From NCBI GenBank assembly GCA_025363315.1, contig JANYED010000213.1, positions 1-61,138 of the forward strand: 61,138 bases of DNA. Reading direction: 5' to 3'. The notes under the pieces are model-generated. The model saw only the letters and a program-made list of their open reading frames with translations, had not been told where the DNA came from and did not search any database. The position numbers were made by a program, and so were the translations under genes. The DNA comes from Polaromonas sp. (lineage in GTDB: Bacteria; Pseudomonadota; Gammaproteobacteria; Burkholderiales; Burkholderiaceae_C). Shown here in pieces: positions 31,909-40,986 of the stretch (its first letter is position 1; the number at the start of each line of letters is the position of its first letter).

Positions 31909-34803
31909 ATGCTTTCGATAACGAAGATCGTGGCGGCGAGCGCGCAGCCCAAGTCAAGCTCCGGCAAGGGCTACCTGCACTATTTGGGCGAGCCGACTAA
32001 GCGGCAACGGGGTGATTTCGACGACTACGCGCGGGGCCAAGACCAATCGGGGGGACCTCCTCCGTTTTGGGCTTGCAAAGGCCCCGCGCTTCTTGGTCTC
32101 GACGCTGTCGCTGAAGCCGAGCATGTCGAACGCTTGGCTAAAGGCTTCCACCCCGTCAACGGACACCCCTTGGTCAAGGGCGCGGGCGACGGACACGTGA
32201 TGGGCCTGGACATGACGTTCTCGGCACCCAAAGACTTTTCGGCGGTGTTCGCGGGAGCGGACGCGTCCACGCGCGACCAGCTGATCGAGTGCCTGCAATC
32301 GTCTGCGAAAGCAGCACTTGGCTTCGCCGAATCCAACGCGATCACCCGACACGGCCATGCGGGACGGATCAAGCAAGTCGCCGAGGCGGCCATCGCCGCG
32401 TGCTACACCCATTTTTCAAGCCGGGCGCTCGACCCTCAGCTCCACGTCCATGCGTTCATGTTCAATGTTGGAAAACGCGAGCAGTCCTCGGAATGGAGCG
32501 CGTTGGAGCACCGGCCCCAGTTCGAATCCAAGATGGCGACGGGGATACTCTTTCGCGTCGAGCTGGCCCATCGCCTGCGCGCGATGGGCTTTGGCGTTCT
32601 GCCGACCGGCCCTTACTTCACTATTGAGGGCATCACCGAAGTCCAGCGCGAGAGCCTCTCCACCCGCAGCCGCCAAATCGCAGCCTACATGCAAGAGTCT
32701 GGCTTGACTGGCATGGACGACACGGCCGCGCGCGAGATCGCCGCGCTCAACACCCGCTCAGCCAAGGCGGAGCCTCCGCTGCATGAGCTCTTGGAAAAAT
32801 TCGAGAAGGCGGCGGAAGCCTTGGGCATCACGCCCACGAGCGTCGCCGCCATGCGAGCGACGCAGGCGCCAATCCATGAGCCGTTGATCCTGGACCACGT
32901 CGCGATTCTCGACTCCCTCATGGAGTCGCAGTCGTGCGCGACGGCCCAGGAGGCCTTGACTGTTATCTGCGAGCTGGCCATGGGGCGTTGGTCGGCGGCT
33001 GAGTGCCTGGCTGAGCTTGAACGCTTCATGTCTTGCGAGCAGGTCGTCCAATTGGGACAGACCGAGCAGCTCACGCGCGTGTTCACGTCCAGGGCGACCA
33101 AAGAGCTCGAAGCGCGCATCGACCGAGTGGCGTCGGCCGGCGTCCATGACTTCGCCCACCGCATATCGGCCACGCTCATCGACGCCCAGTTCAATGCGTT
33201 GGAGCGCGAGCTCCAGGCCAAGCTCGGCGTCGCGGTATCTTTGGATCAGCAGCGGGCGGCGGCGTTGCATATCGCCTCGGACACAGGCCGCCACTCGTTC
33301 ATCGAGGGCTGGGCGGGCACGGGAAAGACCACCATGCTCAAAAGCGTGGGAGCCGCCTACCGCGCCGCCGGCCTGCAAGTCGTCGGCTGTTGCCAATCGG
33401 CGGCGGCAGCCCAGAACCTGGCCCGCGAGACCGGCATTCCATCCCGAACCATCGCTAGCCTGCTTCTGTCGCTGCGCGAAGGCCGCTCGAAGCTTGGGCC
33501 AAAGACCATCTTGGTTCTTGACGAGGCTGGCATGGTGGGGTCCTCTGAATTCGCCCTTCTGCAAGAGGAGGCCATGGAGGCTGGCGCTAAGCTGGTTTGC
33601 GTGGGCGACCCCAAGCAGCTCCAACCTATCGGCGCGGGCGGCATCTTCGGCTCGCTCATGCGAAAACATGGCCGCGCCGAGATCTCGAACATCCAGCGCC
33701 AGCGCACCGACTTTGAGCCGCTCTTGGCCTGGCTCGATGTCCGAGCGGGCCGCGCTGGCGGTGGGTTGACGCCAGAACAGGCCCGGACTCTGCGCCAAGT
33801 GCCCGAGGACGCCCGGATGCCCGCCATCGAGGCCGTGTGCGCCTTGGACGCCAAACTCTCTCGCGCGTTCGCCAGGTGGCGCTCGCGCTACGACTTCGAA
33901 TGGATGCGCGAAGCGGTGGAGATGTTCGCCAAAGGCGACGCTCTCCCCGCGTTGCGGATGCTCGACTCGAAGGGCCGTTTGAAGCTCGTTTCAGGCCCTT
34001 CCCAGGCGTTTGAGGCCCTGATCCATGCCTGGGCCATGGACAAGACGCCGCTGGCCTCCAAGACCATTGTGGCGGCCACCCGAATCGAGGTGGCGGAGCT
34101 CAATGCCCAGGCCCGCGCCCACTTGGTCGCCAACGGCGTGGTCTCCGACCATTTAGGCGCCGAGATCGAGATCATCCACCGCGACGAGACGACCGACTTG
34201 AAGAGGTTCGCGCCCGGCGACCGCATCGTATTAACCAAGAACGACAAGCTGCTCGGTGTCTCCAATGGCGTTTCCGGACGGATCGTCAAGGTCTCGTCGC
34301 GAGGATCGTCCCCTATGCTCAGCGTCGAGCTTGACGACCCCAATGAGAGAGGCGAAAAGCTGGTCGAGGTGCCCGCGTCCTTCGGCCGTTTTGATCACGC
34401 CTATTGCCTAACCAATCACAAGTCCCAAGGCAGGACCTTCGACGCGGCCTATGTCCTGGCCAACCCTTCCATGAGCGATAGGGAGTGGACCTACGTCGCC
34501 GCGAGCCGCTCGCGGTTCGCCACAACCCTGTTCGTCAACGCGGCGGCACTCGGCCTCGTCGATCCCGAATCCCACGACTCCCCACGCAGTCCGAAGCATT
34601 CCCGCGAGAAGGTGGTCGAGGCTTTGGCCGGCCGCATGCGCCGCAGCAGGGCCAAAGGCACGAGTCTCGACCATGTCCCAGCACTTGAAAGCGAGGGCAT
34701 GACGGATTCCGTCAGAGGATTCAAGGAAATATCTAAGGCCGCAGTGGAGTCCTTGCTGCGTCGCGCGCGACGACTCCACCAAGAAATGGAGATGGACCCA
34801 TGA
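31909..34803 (+). CDS. MobF-family relaxase-helicase (TrwC/TraI-like)
   Basis: Nicks oriT, stays bound to the strand through a tyrosine and unwinds it for transfer. The 964-aa size is close to TrwC (966). N-terminal tyrosines (GYLHYLG, residues 22 and 25) are nucleophile candidates; GLDMTFSAPKDFSAVFA and HFSSRALDPQLHVHAFMFN (three-His metal site, about 168-186) are MobF hallmarks. The helicase half has GWAGTGKTTMLKS (about 467-479), VLDEAGMVGS, VGDPKQLQPIGAG and a late LTNHKSQGRTFDAAYVL. ATG lies directly behind a terminator-like hairpin. The next gene overlaps it by 4 bp. Confidence 0.94.
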   Translation: MLSITKIVAASAQPKSSSGKGYLHYLGEPTKRQRGDFDDYARGQDQSGGPPPFWACKGPALLGLDAVAEAEHVERLAKGFHPVNGHPLVKGAGDGHVMGLDMTFSAPKDFSAVFAGADASTRDQLIECLQSSAKAALGFAESNAITRHGHAGRIKQVAEAAIAACYTHFSSRALDPQLHVHAFMFNVGKREQSSEWSALEHRPQFESKMATGILFRVELAHRLRAMGFGVLPTGPYFTIEGITEVQRESLSTRSRQIAAYMQESGLTGMDDTAAREIAALNTRSAKAEPPLHELLEKFEKAAEALGITPTSVAAMRATQAPIHEPLILDHVAILDSLMESQSCATAQEALTVICELAMGRWSAAECLAELERFMSCEQVVQLGQTEQLTRVFTSRATKELEARIDRVASAGVHDFAHRISATLIDAQFNALERELQAKLGVAVSLDQQRAAALHIASDTGRHSFIEGWAGTGKTTMLKSVGAAYRAAGLQVVGCCQSAAAAQNLARETGIPSRTIASLLLSLREGRSKLGPKTILVLDEAGMVGSSEFALLQEEAMEAGAKLVCVGDPKQLQPIGAGGIFGSLMRKHGRAEISNIQRQRTDFEPLLAWLDVRAGRAGGGLTPEQARTLRQVPEDARMPAIEAVCALDAKLSRAFARWRSRYDFEWMREAVEMFAKGDALPALRMLDSKGRLKLVSGPSQAFEALIHAWAMDKTPLASKTIVAATRIEVAELNAQARAHLVANGVVSDHLGAEIEIIHRDETTDLKRFAPGDRIVLTKNDKLLGVSNGVSGRIVKVSSRGSSPMLSVELDDPNERGEKLVEVPASFGRFDHAYCLTNHKSQGRTFDAAYVLANPSMSDREWTYVAASRSRFATTLFVNAAALGLVDPESHDSPRSPKHSREKVVEALAGRMRRSRAKGTSLDHVPALESEGMTDSVRGFKEISKAAVESLLRRARRLHQEMEMDP

Positions 34804-35198
34804 CGACAATGCAACGCACAACGTCAGCAGTCGATCAGTTGCGAACTTCTGCGCCCTCTTCAACTCCGCCGAACCATCCGAAACCAGTCGGCAAAGGGTG
34901 GAGTCGCGACCAAGTCACCGTCAAGCTCACCCCACGGCGAAAGTCGCTTCTCTGCGACATCGCGTTGGGTATGCCAAATGGGACCACGCCGAGCGATGCC
35001 ATCGAGCGCGCGCTGGAGGATACCTGGGCCGCGAACCACGAGCTAGCAGAGCTAGCGGCCCGCATAGAGTTTTTGCAGGACACGGTTCAGGCAGCAAACG
35101 AAGAGCGGCGACGCGAGGCGATTGAGAACATGGAGGCGCTAGCGGCATTGACTGCCAATCTCTCGATGCTTCTCAAGCTAATCCAAGAAATGGCTTAA
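34800..35198 (+). CDS. RHH/coiled-coil relaxosome accessory candidate
   Basis: A 132-aa protein overlapping the relaxase gene end (ATGA). The middle (DQVTVKLTPRRKSLLCDIALGMPNGTTPSDAIERALEDTW) reads as strand-helix-helix of a ribbon-helix-helix domain; the C-terminus is a long heptad-rich helix (ELAELAARIEFLQDTVQAANEERRREAIENMEALAAL). This resembles TrwA-type proteins that bind oriT and help the relaxase. Identity is inferred from context. Confidence 0.6.
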   Translation: MTTMQRTTSAVDQLRTSAPSSTPPNHPKPVGKGWSRDQVTVKLTPRRKSLLCDIALGMPNGTTPSDAIERALEDTWAANHELAELAARIEFLQDTVQAANEERRREAIENMEALAALTANLSMLLKLIQEMA

Positions 35199-35222
35199 AC
35201 GATGCATTTCCGGACGCGGGAA

Positions 35223-35240
35223 AATGCCACAGCTGGCATT
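35223..35240. other. Short hairpin after the relaxase operon
   Basis: AATGCCA-CAGC-TGGCATT, a perfect 7-bp stem without a T-tract. It could be a weak terminator or part of an oriT region. Confidence 0.4.
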
Positions 35241-35275
35241 AGCTCTTGAAATTCTTGCAGGTAACATGCCGACGC

Positions 35276-36139
35276 ATGAGAACTGTTCGAGTCATACCCG
35301 CATTAGGCCTAAGCAAACAGGCCAAAGAATTGGCCATTAACCTTAGGCCTCTCGTGGCGCAGCTCGAGACTCTCGGTGCATTCCCCACAAGTCCCGAATC
35401 AATAACGCTTTTAATCGTCTTGGAAGGCGCCCGTTCACGTCCGATATTCAGAAACATATGGGACGCCGTCAAAGGCATGGGCACCATCAATACACCAGGC
35501 GATGAAAACGACGATGCTGTCATTGTCAGGAAACCAGGTAGTGAATGCGTCATTCTCGTCAGCAAGCGTTTCTATGAAGAAAGCATAGGCTTAGCATTGG
35601 CGGAGGCTGGCAACACAAATGAAGCCATAGGCATCTTTTTCATCGCTCATGAAGTCCACCACATCTCCGAACCTGAGCGCCAGAATTCGTGCGGGATAAC
35701 GATTAGGGAAAGCGACCACAAAATATTGCGCGGGGCGCAGCCACACTTTCCCGTAAGCTGGATAGCAGCCGCCCGCGCCTTGGCATCCTTGGATGCTGAT
35801 AAAAACGATTTGAACCTGAAATTCGCACTAGACGCATTTGACGAAGGATCGGCGGACATGACCGGCCTATGGTTCGCTCGCGAAGCTAATCTGCCTTGGG
35901 AAAAACTGTGCTGCGCCATGTCGGAATACCGAAAGGCTAAATATTTGCCGGGCTACGGCGTTGGGTGGCTTCTCGACGAATTTTTGAAAGAAGGACTTCC
36001 TGATTCCCGCAAGGAACTCTATACGCGATGTTGGCGCAAGGCATTTACTCTTGCCATGACCAGCCATGCAGTTTCTGAGCAGCCAGACGTTTTCAGCGCT
36101 TTGGCAATGGCGCTGATTGAAGACACTTCATCAGCATGA
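35276..36139 (+). CDS. Unknown protein with HExxH and downstream Glu
   Basis: A 287-aa protein from ATG 35276 (TTG 35246 is possible). IFFIAHEVHHISEPE gives H125-E-V-H-H129, and DAFDEGSADMTGLWFA at about 187-202 offers Glu190 as third ligand, the gluzincin pattern of zinc peptidases. The zinc site sits in a helix ahead of a helical domain; no signal peptide. It does not match ArdC or ImmA closely. It could be an anti-defence protease or toxin, but the sequence does not decide. Confidence 0.7.
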   Translation: MRTVRVIPALGLSKQAKELAINLRPLVAQLETLGAFPTSPESITLLIVLEGARSRPIFRNIWDAVKGMGTINTPGDENDDAVIVRKPGSECVILVSKRFYEESIGLALAEAGNTNEAIGIFFIAHEVHHISEPERQNSCGITIRESDHKILRGAQPHFPVSWIAAARALASLDADKNDLNLKFALDAFDEGSADMTGLWFAREANLPWEKLCCAMSEYRKAKYLPGYGVGWLLDEFLKEGLPDSRKELYTRCWRKAFTLAMTSHAVSEQPDVFSALAMALIEDTSSA

Positions 36140-36163
36140 GCCAAGCCCGTAGGAATGCAGTAT

Positions 36164-36880
36164 TCAGACATGGGCATCGACTTGATAATCGTCCAACCAC
36201 TGACTGCCAAATATAAGTCGAAGCCGACCCTCATCAAGCGCCAATCGGGCTATCGAATCGCTCGGAAATTGATAGGCGACGCGAATGCCGGACCGCGGAT
36301 CGGTCGCGATCAGGAAGTCGCCACTGAGCTCAAAAGACGGCGGCTTGTCGAACATTCCTCCGGCATATGCAAGCACGAAGTCGACCTCCTCCGTCGCCGT
36401 GCGCATGAGCGATGGTCCCAGTTCATCGGCGTCCACTGTCAGACCAAATAAGCTGGGATGGCGTCTTTCGTCGATAGCGGACGCATCCGCGCGGCTTCCC
36501 GTCTGGTCGCCAGACCACCAGCCGCCGGCCCTCCGAATGCGCGCACCAGCCATTAGGCCTCCCCAAACCTCCTCGGAATGTTCCTGATCGTCGCTGTCTT
36601 TGCTCGCCCAAATGGCCAAAATTGCATCGTCAGAGAGCCAGTCCGGCAGTGAACAGCGCCACACACCCTCTGGCCTTCTAAGGTAGAGGTTTTTTTCGTC
36701 CGCGCCCCACATTGGCGGTAGCCACCCAAGCATTCCGAATATGACCACATCGACGAGACGGCCGTCAGAATCATCGCGTGTCCATTTCGCGTCGAGCTCG
36801 GTGGCAATGCTGATTTCCTGAAAAAAGGTGCGAGGCGCGTCGAACAAAGCGCCCCATCTGCCGACGCCAGCGTTTGACAT
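36164..36880 (-). CDS. Hypothetical protein (238 aa)
   Basis: Unrecognised, convergent with the HExxH gene (24-bp gap). It is rich in Trp and Asp (e.g. VVIFGMLGWLPPMWGADEKN; IRRAGGWWSGDQTGSRAD), with alternating strands suggesting a beta-rich soluble fold. Its GGAGG lies in the loop and arm of a small hairpin (36882-36897, AAGGCC-TCCT-GGCCTT), which may tune translation. The 36881-37235 gap shows nothing else. Confidence 0.65.
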   Translation of the reverse strand: MSNAGVGRWGALFDAPRTFFQEISIATELDAKWTRDDSDGRLVDVVIFGMLGWLPPMWGADEKNLYLRRPEGVWRCSLPDWLSDDAILAIWASKDSDDQEHSEEVWGGLMAGARIRRAGGWWSGDQTGSRADASAIDERRHPSLFGLTVDADELGPSLMRTATEEVDFVLAYAGGMFDKPPSFELSGDFLIATDPRSGIRVAYQFPSDSIARLALDEGRLRLIFGSQWLDDYQVDAHV

Positions 36881-37235
36881 AAAGGCCTCCTGGCCTTGTT
36901 CTCGCGCTTCTTGTGCTCCGGCGCAAGGCCCGCTGAAATTTGGATATGTGACGAAACTTCAAGGCGCGGGGTTCTACGGACCACGGCAAATGAAGGACCT
37001 CGCGGAACCACCATTAGGTGCGTCGGGTGTATACAGGCATATGCATGCAATGCAAAAAATTGAGAGTCGCCGTGTCCTCCGTCGCGGATGATCCACAACT
37101 ACCGTCGAGTCTGATCCGGTCACCCGTCAAATGTGATTCAACCAAAGCCTACCGTATTCCTAGGCGACTCCCGAATGCGCGCGGGAGGCGGCGCTGGACG
37201 AGAGACTGCGCTGCCGAAGCCTGCTCTCATTCGAC

Positions 37236-37805
37236 TCATGGCATGCTCCCCCGGAGCTCGTTGATCTCTTGCTGCAATATTTCGGTCCAGCGATTTCGGT
37301 CGGATTTTTTGAACATCGACACGCGCCATTCGGGATGTTCCACGTCGCGCACCTTCACGAAGAAGCCCGTCATGGCCGCCGCGTTCGCCGCCGCTCCCAT
37401 GGCGGCGGCTCCGGCGGCGACGCTGTTGGCCAAGCCTCCCATCGGAATGAACGTCGCGGCTTGGCCCTGGGCGCTGGTCCATTCGCGAATATCGGCGAAC
37501 GGGTAAGTTTTGATCGATGACTTCACTTTGAGCGTCAGGGTGCCTGCGCCAGGGTCGATGGCGACGGCCGTGTCATTTTCAAAGTGGGAATATTTAGGGG
37601 AGCCCGCCTGCTTAAAGAACTCCGCTTTGGCCGCCGCCACTTTGGCGCTGGCTACGCTGGCTCTCCAAAGGGAGATGGCCAACGGAACATAAGCTACCGC
37701 CAGGAACCCCAACAACGGCATGTTGTTGCGAGCATAGTCCTCGCTCGCCCGCGACAAGGTTCCCACCACGGCCCAAGCTGACCAGAAAATAACGCTAAAT
37801 CTCAT
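37236..37805 (-). CDS. Membrane protein, DUF4755-like
   Basis: A 189-aa protein with two N-terminal membrane segments (FSVIFWSAWAVVGTLS; MPLLGFLAVAYVPLAISLW) and a cytoplasmic part, NDTAVAIDPGAGTLTLKVKSSIKTYPFADIREW ... FFVKVRDVEHPEWRVSMF, that looks like a small PH-like beta domain. A Gly/Ala stretch (NSVAAGAAAMGAAANAAAM) could insert in or lie on the membrane. The resemblance to the plasmid-borne DUF4755 group is from memory and tentative. It is last in a group of minus-strand membrane-protein genes (37.2-41.3 kb). Confidence 0.6.
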   Translation of the reverse strand: MRFSVIFWSAWAVVGTLSRASEDYARNNMPLLGFLAVAYVPLAISLWRASVASAKVAAAKAEFFKQAGSPKYSHFENDTAVAIDPGAGTLTLKVKSSIKTYPFADIREWTSAQGQAATFIPMGGLANSVAAGAAAMGAAANAAAMTGFFVKVRDVEHPEWRVSMFKKSDRNRWTEILQQEINELRGSMP

Positions 37806-38045
37806 TGCTATTCCTTCGTTGATTCACTCGAGCCGCGGCGAGCCGCGTCAGCTTTCTGTCGTTCCATCGTGCGCGCAAAGCGCCCAAAACGAAGGCCTCC
37901 ATGCCTAGGCCTGGCGCTTTTGAGCATCTTCGCGGCGCCTTAAAACGAGTTCCATGGCGAGGAGAAACATCCCACACGGTAAAGCCGCGGTTTACCCCCG
38001 TTTGGCCGGCGGCCCCCATCGCGGCCGAAGCCGCTACCATGCCCA

Positions 38046-38990
38046 TCACCCGCCGACTTTCCATCCCATCGCGCTCGCCAGCTTCGCGGGAGCGTCCGAC
38101 GTCCGGCACGAAGGCCCGGAAGGGTCCAAGCAAGCCGCGTCCGATATCCACTCCAGGATTCGGGCGGCCGCGACGACCCCCGAGGAATCGAGGTCCGTCG
38201 ATATGCGCCTGGAGGCCTCGGTGTTCGCCTCTCTGGCCACGGCCGCGCACGACCTGCGCGCCATGAGCACTGGTTGCCCGCGCAGCCCGGTGAGAAACGG
38301 CAGCAAACAGGCATCCCGGCCTGCGGAGGCCACTCCGCGCTTAGCCTCGCCGATGAGGAAAAGCACCGCGCGCGTCGAGACAAAAATCCCCGAACGCGCC
38401 TCCGACTCCAGCGCGCACTCGGAGTTCGTCTGGCAAAGGTAGGCGGACAGGAGCTCCCTGCGCGTCGCCGTCGCCAAGGGGCCGGATTCGAGGAGCGCCC
38501 CCAGGCGCATGGCCGAAGCCATTTGCTTGGGCGACGCGTAGGTTGATGGAGGTGCGAGGCGCGCGCCGGGAGCGACGCTTCGGAAGGCGATTTGCGCGAG
38601 TCCGCGCTCGGCGCCCGAGTCCCGCCAGCGGTTGTTTGCTCCCGCGGCGGCGGTCAAAATGGATACGGCAAGAGCGAGTATGAGAAGCGGCCAAACGAAG
38701 AGCCACTTCATAGCGCCGACCAAGAAAATTCCGATCCAACTGTGATCAACAGGCGCGGACGATCGCGCTGGAGCATAGCCGCCGCTTCCGTAGCGCGGAC
38801 TGGCGGCCGGCTGGCCGTTGAACTCGTCGAGGCCCAGCATCAAGCGGCGATTGCGAACCCTGAGCCCCGCTGTGAATGCGTCGTCGTAGGGCGTCACGCC
38901 GGCCGACCACTGCTCTCCGGTCGTCGCCCCCGGTATCCCGAGACTGTGGAATTGGCCCTCGTCGTTGCGGTTGGGGTCGTGGTAGCTCAT
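38046..38990 (-). CDS. Hypothetical membrane protein (314 aa)
   Basis: One clear membrane segment (WLFVWPLLILALAVSILTAAAG, about residues 91-112) separates a Gly/Pro-rich N-terminus from an Ala/Arg-rich C-terminal domain with several Cys (YLCQTNSEC, RDACLLPFL, DAACLDPSGPSC), which suggests a disulfide-bonded domain outside the cytoplasm. No family recognised. About 240 bp without a gene follow it before 37805. Confidence 0.6.
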   Translation of the reverse strand: MSYHDPNRNDEGQFHSLGIPGATTGEQWSAGVTPYDDAFTAGLRVRNRRLMLGLDEFNGQPAASPRYGSGGYAPARSSAPVDHSWIGIFLVGAMKWLFVWPLLILALAVSILTAAAGANNRWRDSGAERGLAQIAFRSVAPGARLAPPSTYASPKQMASAMRLGALLESGPLATATRRELLSAYLCQTNSECALESEARSGIFVSTRAVLFLIGEAKRGVASAGRDACLLPFLTGLRGQPVLMARRSCAAVAREANTEASRRISTDLDSSGVVAAARILEWISDAACLDPSGPSCRTSDAPAKLASAMGWKVGG

Positions 38991-39100
38991 CGCGCCGCGC
39001 CCCGGCCGCGCCCGCGCGGTGTCGCGGGCGGCGCGACGACAAGCTGCATGCGTTGGTGGTTAATGCGAACAATCATGAGCGCTTCTTTCGCCGCGCAGGT

Positions 39101-39517
39101 TCAAGAGAGCTTGAAGAACAAGCCCAGCCTCGAATACCAAAGGTCCATCTCGGTTTTGGAGTCGAATCCGATCACATGGATCGGGCTGGACAACGACATG
39201 GTGTGCAAAATCAGTTGGCACTCCTTGTCTTTGTGGAATCCTTTGCCCCACGCGTTGTATTTGGTTTCGCGCAGCGACGACTTCTCGATCGAGCGCACAT
39301 CGCCGGGCAGCAGGATCCACGCCGCGTCGGTATAGATGAATGCCTTGCCGGCTCTTGAATCTATGCCCAGGACGCTTCCATATCGATAGTCCAAATCCAT
39401 TCCGTGCTTGGACAGCCAGGATTGCAACTCATTGTTTTTACGCAAATGCAGAAAAACAATACATCCCGCCACGCCGAGAGCGGCGAGAATAAATACGCTT
39501 TGGGCAAGCCCGCTCAT
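39101..39517 (-). CDS. Small membrane protein with a PH-like domain
   Basis: A 138-aa protein: an N-terminal membrane helix (VFILAALGVAGCIVFLHL), then GKAFIYTDAAWILLPGDVRSIEKSSLRET ... IHVIGFDSKTEMDLWYSRLGLFF. The cytoplasmic part has the same rhythm (strand, '-DVRSIE-', strand, '-W-' helix) as the 189-aa protein at 37236, so the two may be distant paralogues. Function unknown. Confidence 0.6.
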   Translation of the reverse strand: MSGLAQSVFILAALGVAGCIVFLHLRKNNELQSWLSKHGMDLDYRYGSVLGIDSRAGKAFIYTDAAWILLPGDVRSIEKSSLRETKYNAWGKGFHKDKECQLILHTMSLSSPIHVIGFDSKTEMDLWYSRLGLFFKLS

Positions 39518-39574
39518 ATCACTCCTTCCATGTCATGCGCGGACTTTCTCCGCGACTGTTGCCTTGAACCCTCT

Positions 39575-40675
39575 TCAACCCGGCGCGGCGGTCGCCACGC
39601 CTTTGGAAATCGATATCCGCGCGGCTCCCGCGTTCCCCGCCGAGCGCCATTTGCACACCAGCGGCCTCGAAGGCGGCAGGACGCCTTCGGAGGCCAAATG
39701 CCCGTAGAGCTCCTTGTCGCCGCGCATGGCGGCCAGCTCGATCAACGCCACGCCTCCGGACGACGAGGCGAGGCACCGCGCGAGATCGCTCCATGCGTCC
39801 AAAGACGCATCTCCCGTGGGAGGAGGAAAGCGGGTGAATCTCAAAACGGGGTTCGCCTCGTAATTAGCCAGGCGCAAGGCATCTTTGGCGAGCTTGCCCG
39901 CCGCTGGCGTGGCGCTGGCGGGGTCGAGGACGGAGAGGACGAAAATCGCGTTGACATCCAGCCCATGGGCAACAAGGAGGTCCAGCATCTCCGCGCGGTC
40001 GGGCTTCGCCGACTGCCCAAGGGCGGCGAGCAACACACCCCTGTGGATCGGGTGGGGAGGCAGCGCCGCGCCTTTCGCGAACAGTTTCGCGACAGCTTTG
40101 ACGCTGGCCCCCTCGGTCACCGCGCACGTGATGTCCGGACAGCGATCGGCGGGATTGGCTGGGTCCACCGCGCCCACCAGCGCGTCGAGCTTCGAGTTCG
40201 CCGCGTCCACTCCCGACTTGATCTCGTTGGTGTCGGCTTTGATAGAGAGCAGAGAGCTTTGCATCACCCTGATTTCTGGAAAGGCGCTCGCGATCGCGCC
40301 GCCCTGGCTGGCTTTGGCCATCGACGCGTAGCCGGCAAGCGAGACGAAAGTCAAAATCGCCACCGCGAGCTGCCACGCGGGCCTGCGCCACAAAGGCGCG
40401 CCGTCGCGGCGCGAAGCCGCAAAGCCCATGAATGAAAACGCCCTGCGCACTAGCGCCGGGGCGATCGCGGCAAGGACCATCAGGACGACCAGCCCCGCGG
40501 TGGCGCCGTAGATGATCTTGGGAAGCAAGGAAACCCTCGGCGCAAGAAAATCCAACGTGGCCACCAGGGTGCCCGCGGCCAGGACGAGCGCGTTGACGAC
40601 CACGACATGCTGCTTCACGAAGGCGTAGAAGCCTTCGAGGGGGTTGGCGGCGGGGGCGGTGGCCAGGGACGCCAC
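39575..40675 (-). CDS. Hypothetical membrane protein with ankyrin-like tail
   Basis: GTG 40675 is chosen because GGAGG lies 6 bp before it and the upstream lipoprotein gene ends 2 bp away; the protein is then 366 aa. Three membrane segments fall in the first 130 residues (VVVNALVLAAGTLVATLDFL, IIYGATAGLVVLMVLAAIAPAL, AVAILTFVSLAGYASMA). A helical part with four Cys follows, and repeats such as EMLDLLVAHGLDVNAIF and GGVALIELAAMRGDKELYGHLASEG have an ankyrin-like pattern. Function unknown. Confidence 0.6.
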   Translation of the reverse strand: MASLATAPAANPLEGFYAFVKQHVVVVNALVLAAGTLVATLDFLAPRVSLLPKIIYGATAGLVVLMVLAAIAPALVRRAFSFMGFAASRRDGAPLWRRPAWQLAVAILTFVSLAGYASMAKASQGGAIASAFPEIRVMQSSLLSIKADTNEIKSGVDAANSKLDALVGAVDPANPADRCPDITCAVTEGASVKAVAKLFAKGAALPPHPIHRGVLLAALGQSAKPDRAEMLDLLVAHGLDVNAIFVLSVLDPASATPAAGKLAKDALRLANYEANPVLRFTRFPPPTGDASLDAWSDLARCLASSSGGVALIELAAMRGDKELYGHLASEGVLPPSRPLVCKWRSAGNAGAARISISKGVATAAPG

Positions 40676-40677
40676 GA

Positions 40678-40947
40678 TCAGCCTCCGTTGGCGGTGGCGA
40701 CCCAGCCTGAATCCGACTTGACGAAGCGCATGCCGAGCGCGCCCAGCGGCCCGTTCAAGTCGCAACGGTAGCCACCCGCGTCCGCCTTCGCGCATCCCAA
40801 GAGCTTGGTCTTCGCGATCTCATCTTTGAACACGTCCCCCATCTGGGCGCGCAACGCCGCGCGCGCCTCATCTTCGGAGGGCGCCATGCCGCAGCCGGCA
40901 AGCGCCAGAAGAACGGCGCACGCCCCTGTCAATTTGATTCTTTTCAT
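40678..40947 (-). CDS. Small lipoprotein
   Basis: An 89-aa protein with a lipoprotein signal peptide: MKRIKLTGACAVLLALAGCG, lipobox LAGC with Cys19. The mature part has two further Cys (LLGCAKADAGGYRC) that may form a disulfide. It is 2 bp ahead of the membrane-protein gene and probably co-transcribed with it. Function unknown. Confidence 0.7.
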   Translation of the reverse strand: MKRIKLTGACAVLLALAGCGMAPSEDEARAALRAQMGDVFKDEIAKTKLLGCAKADAGGYRCDLNGPLGALGMRFVKSDSGWVATANGG

Positions 40948-40986
40948 GGGAAGGCTTTCTCGCGCGCCCAGTCGGGCGCGGCTGGC

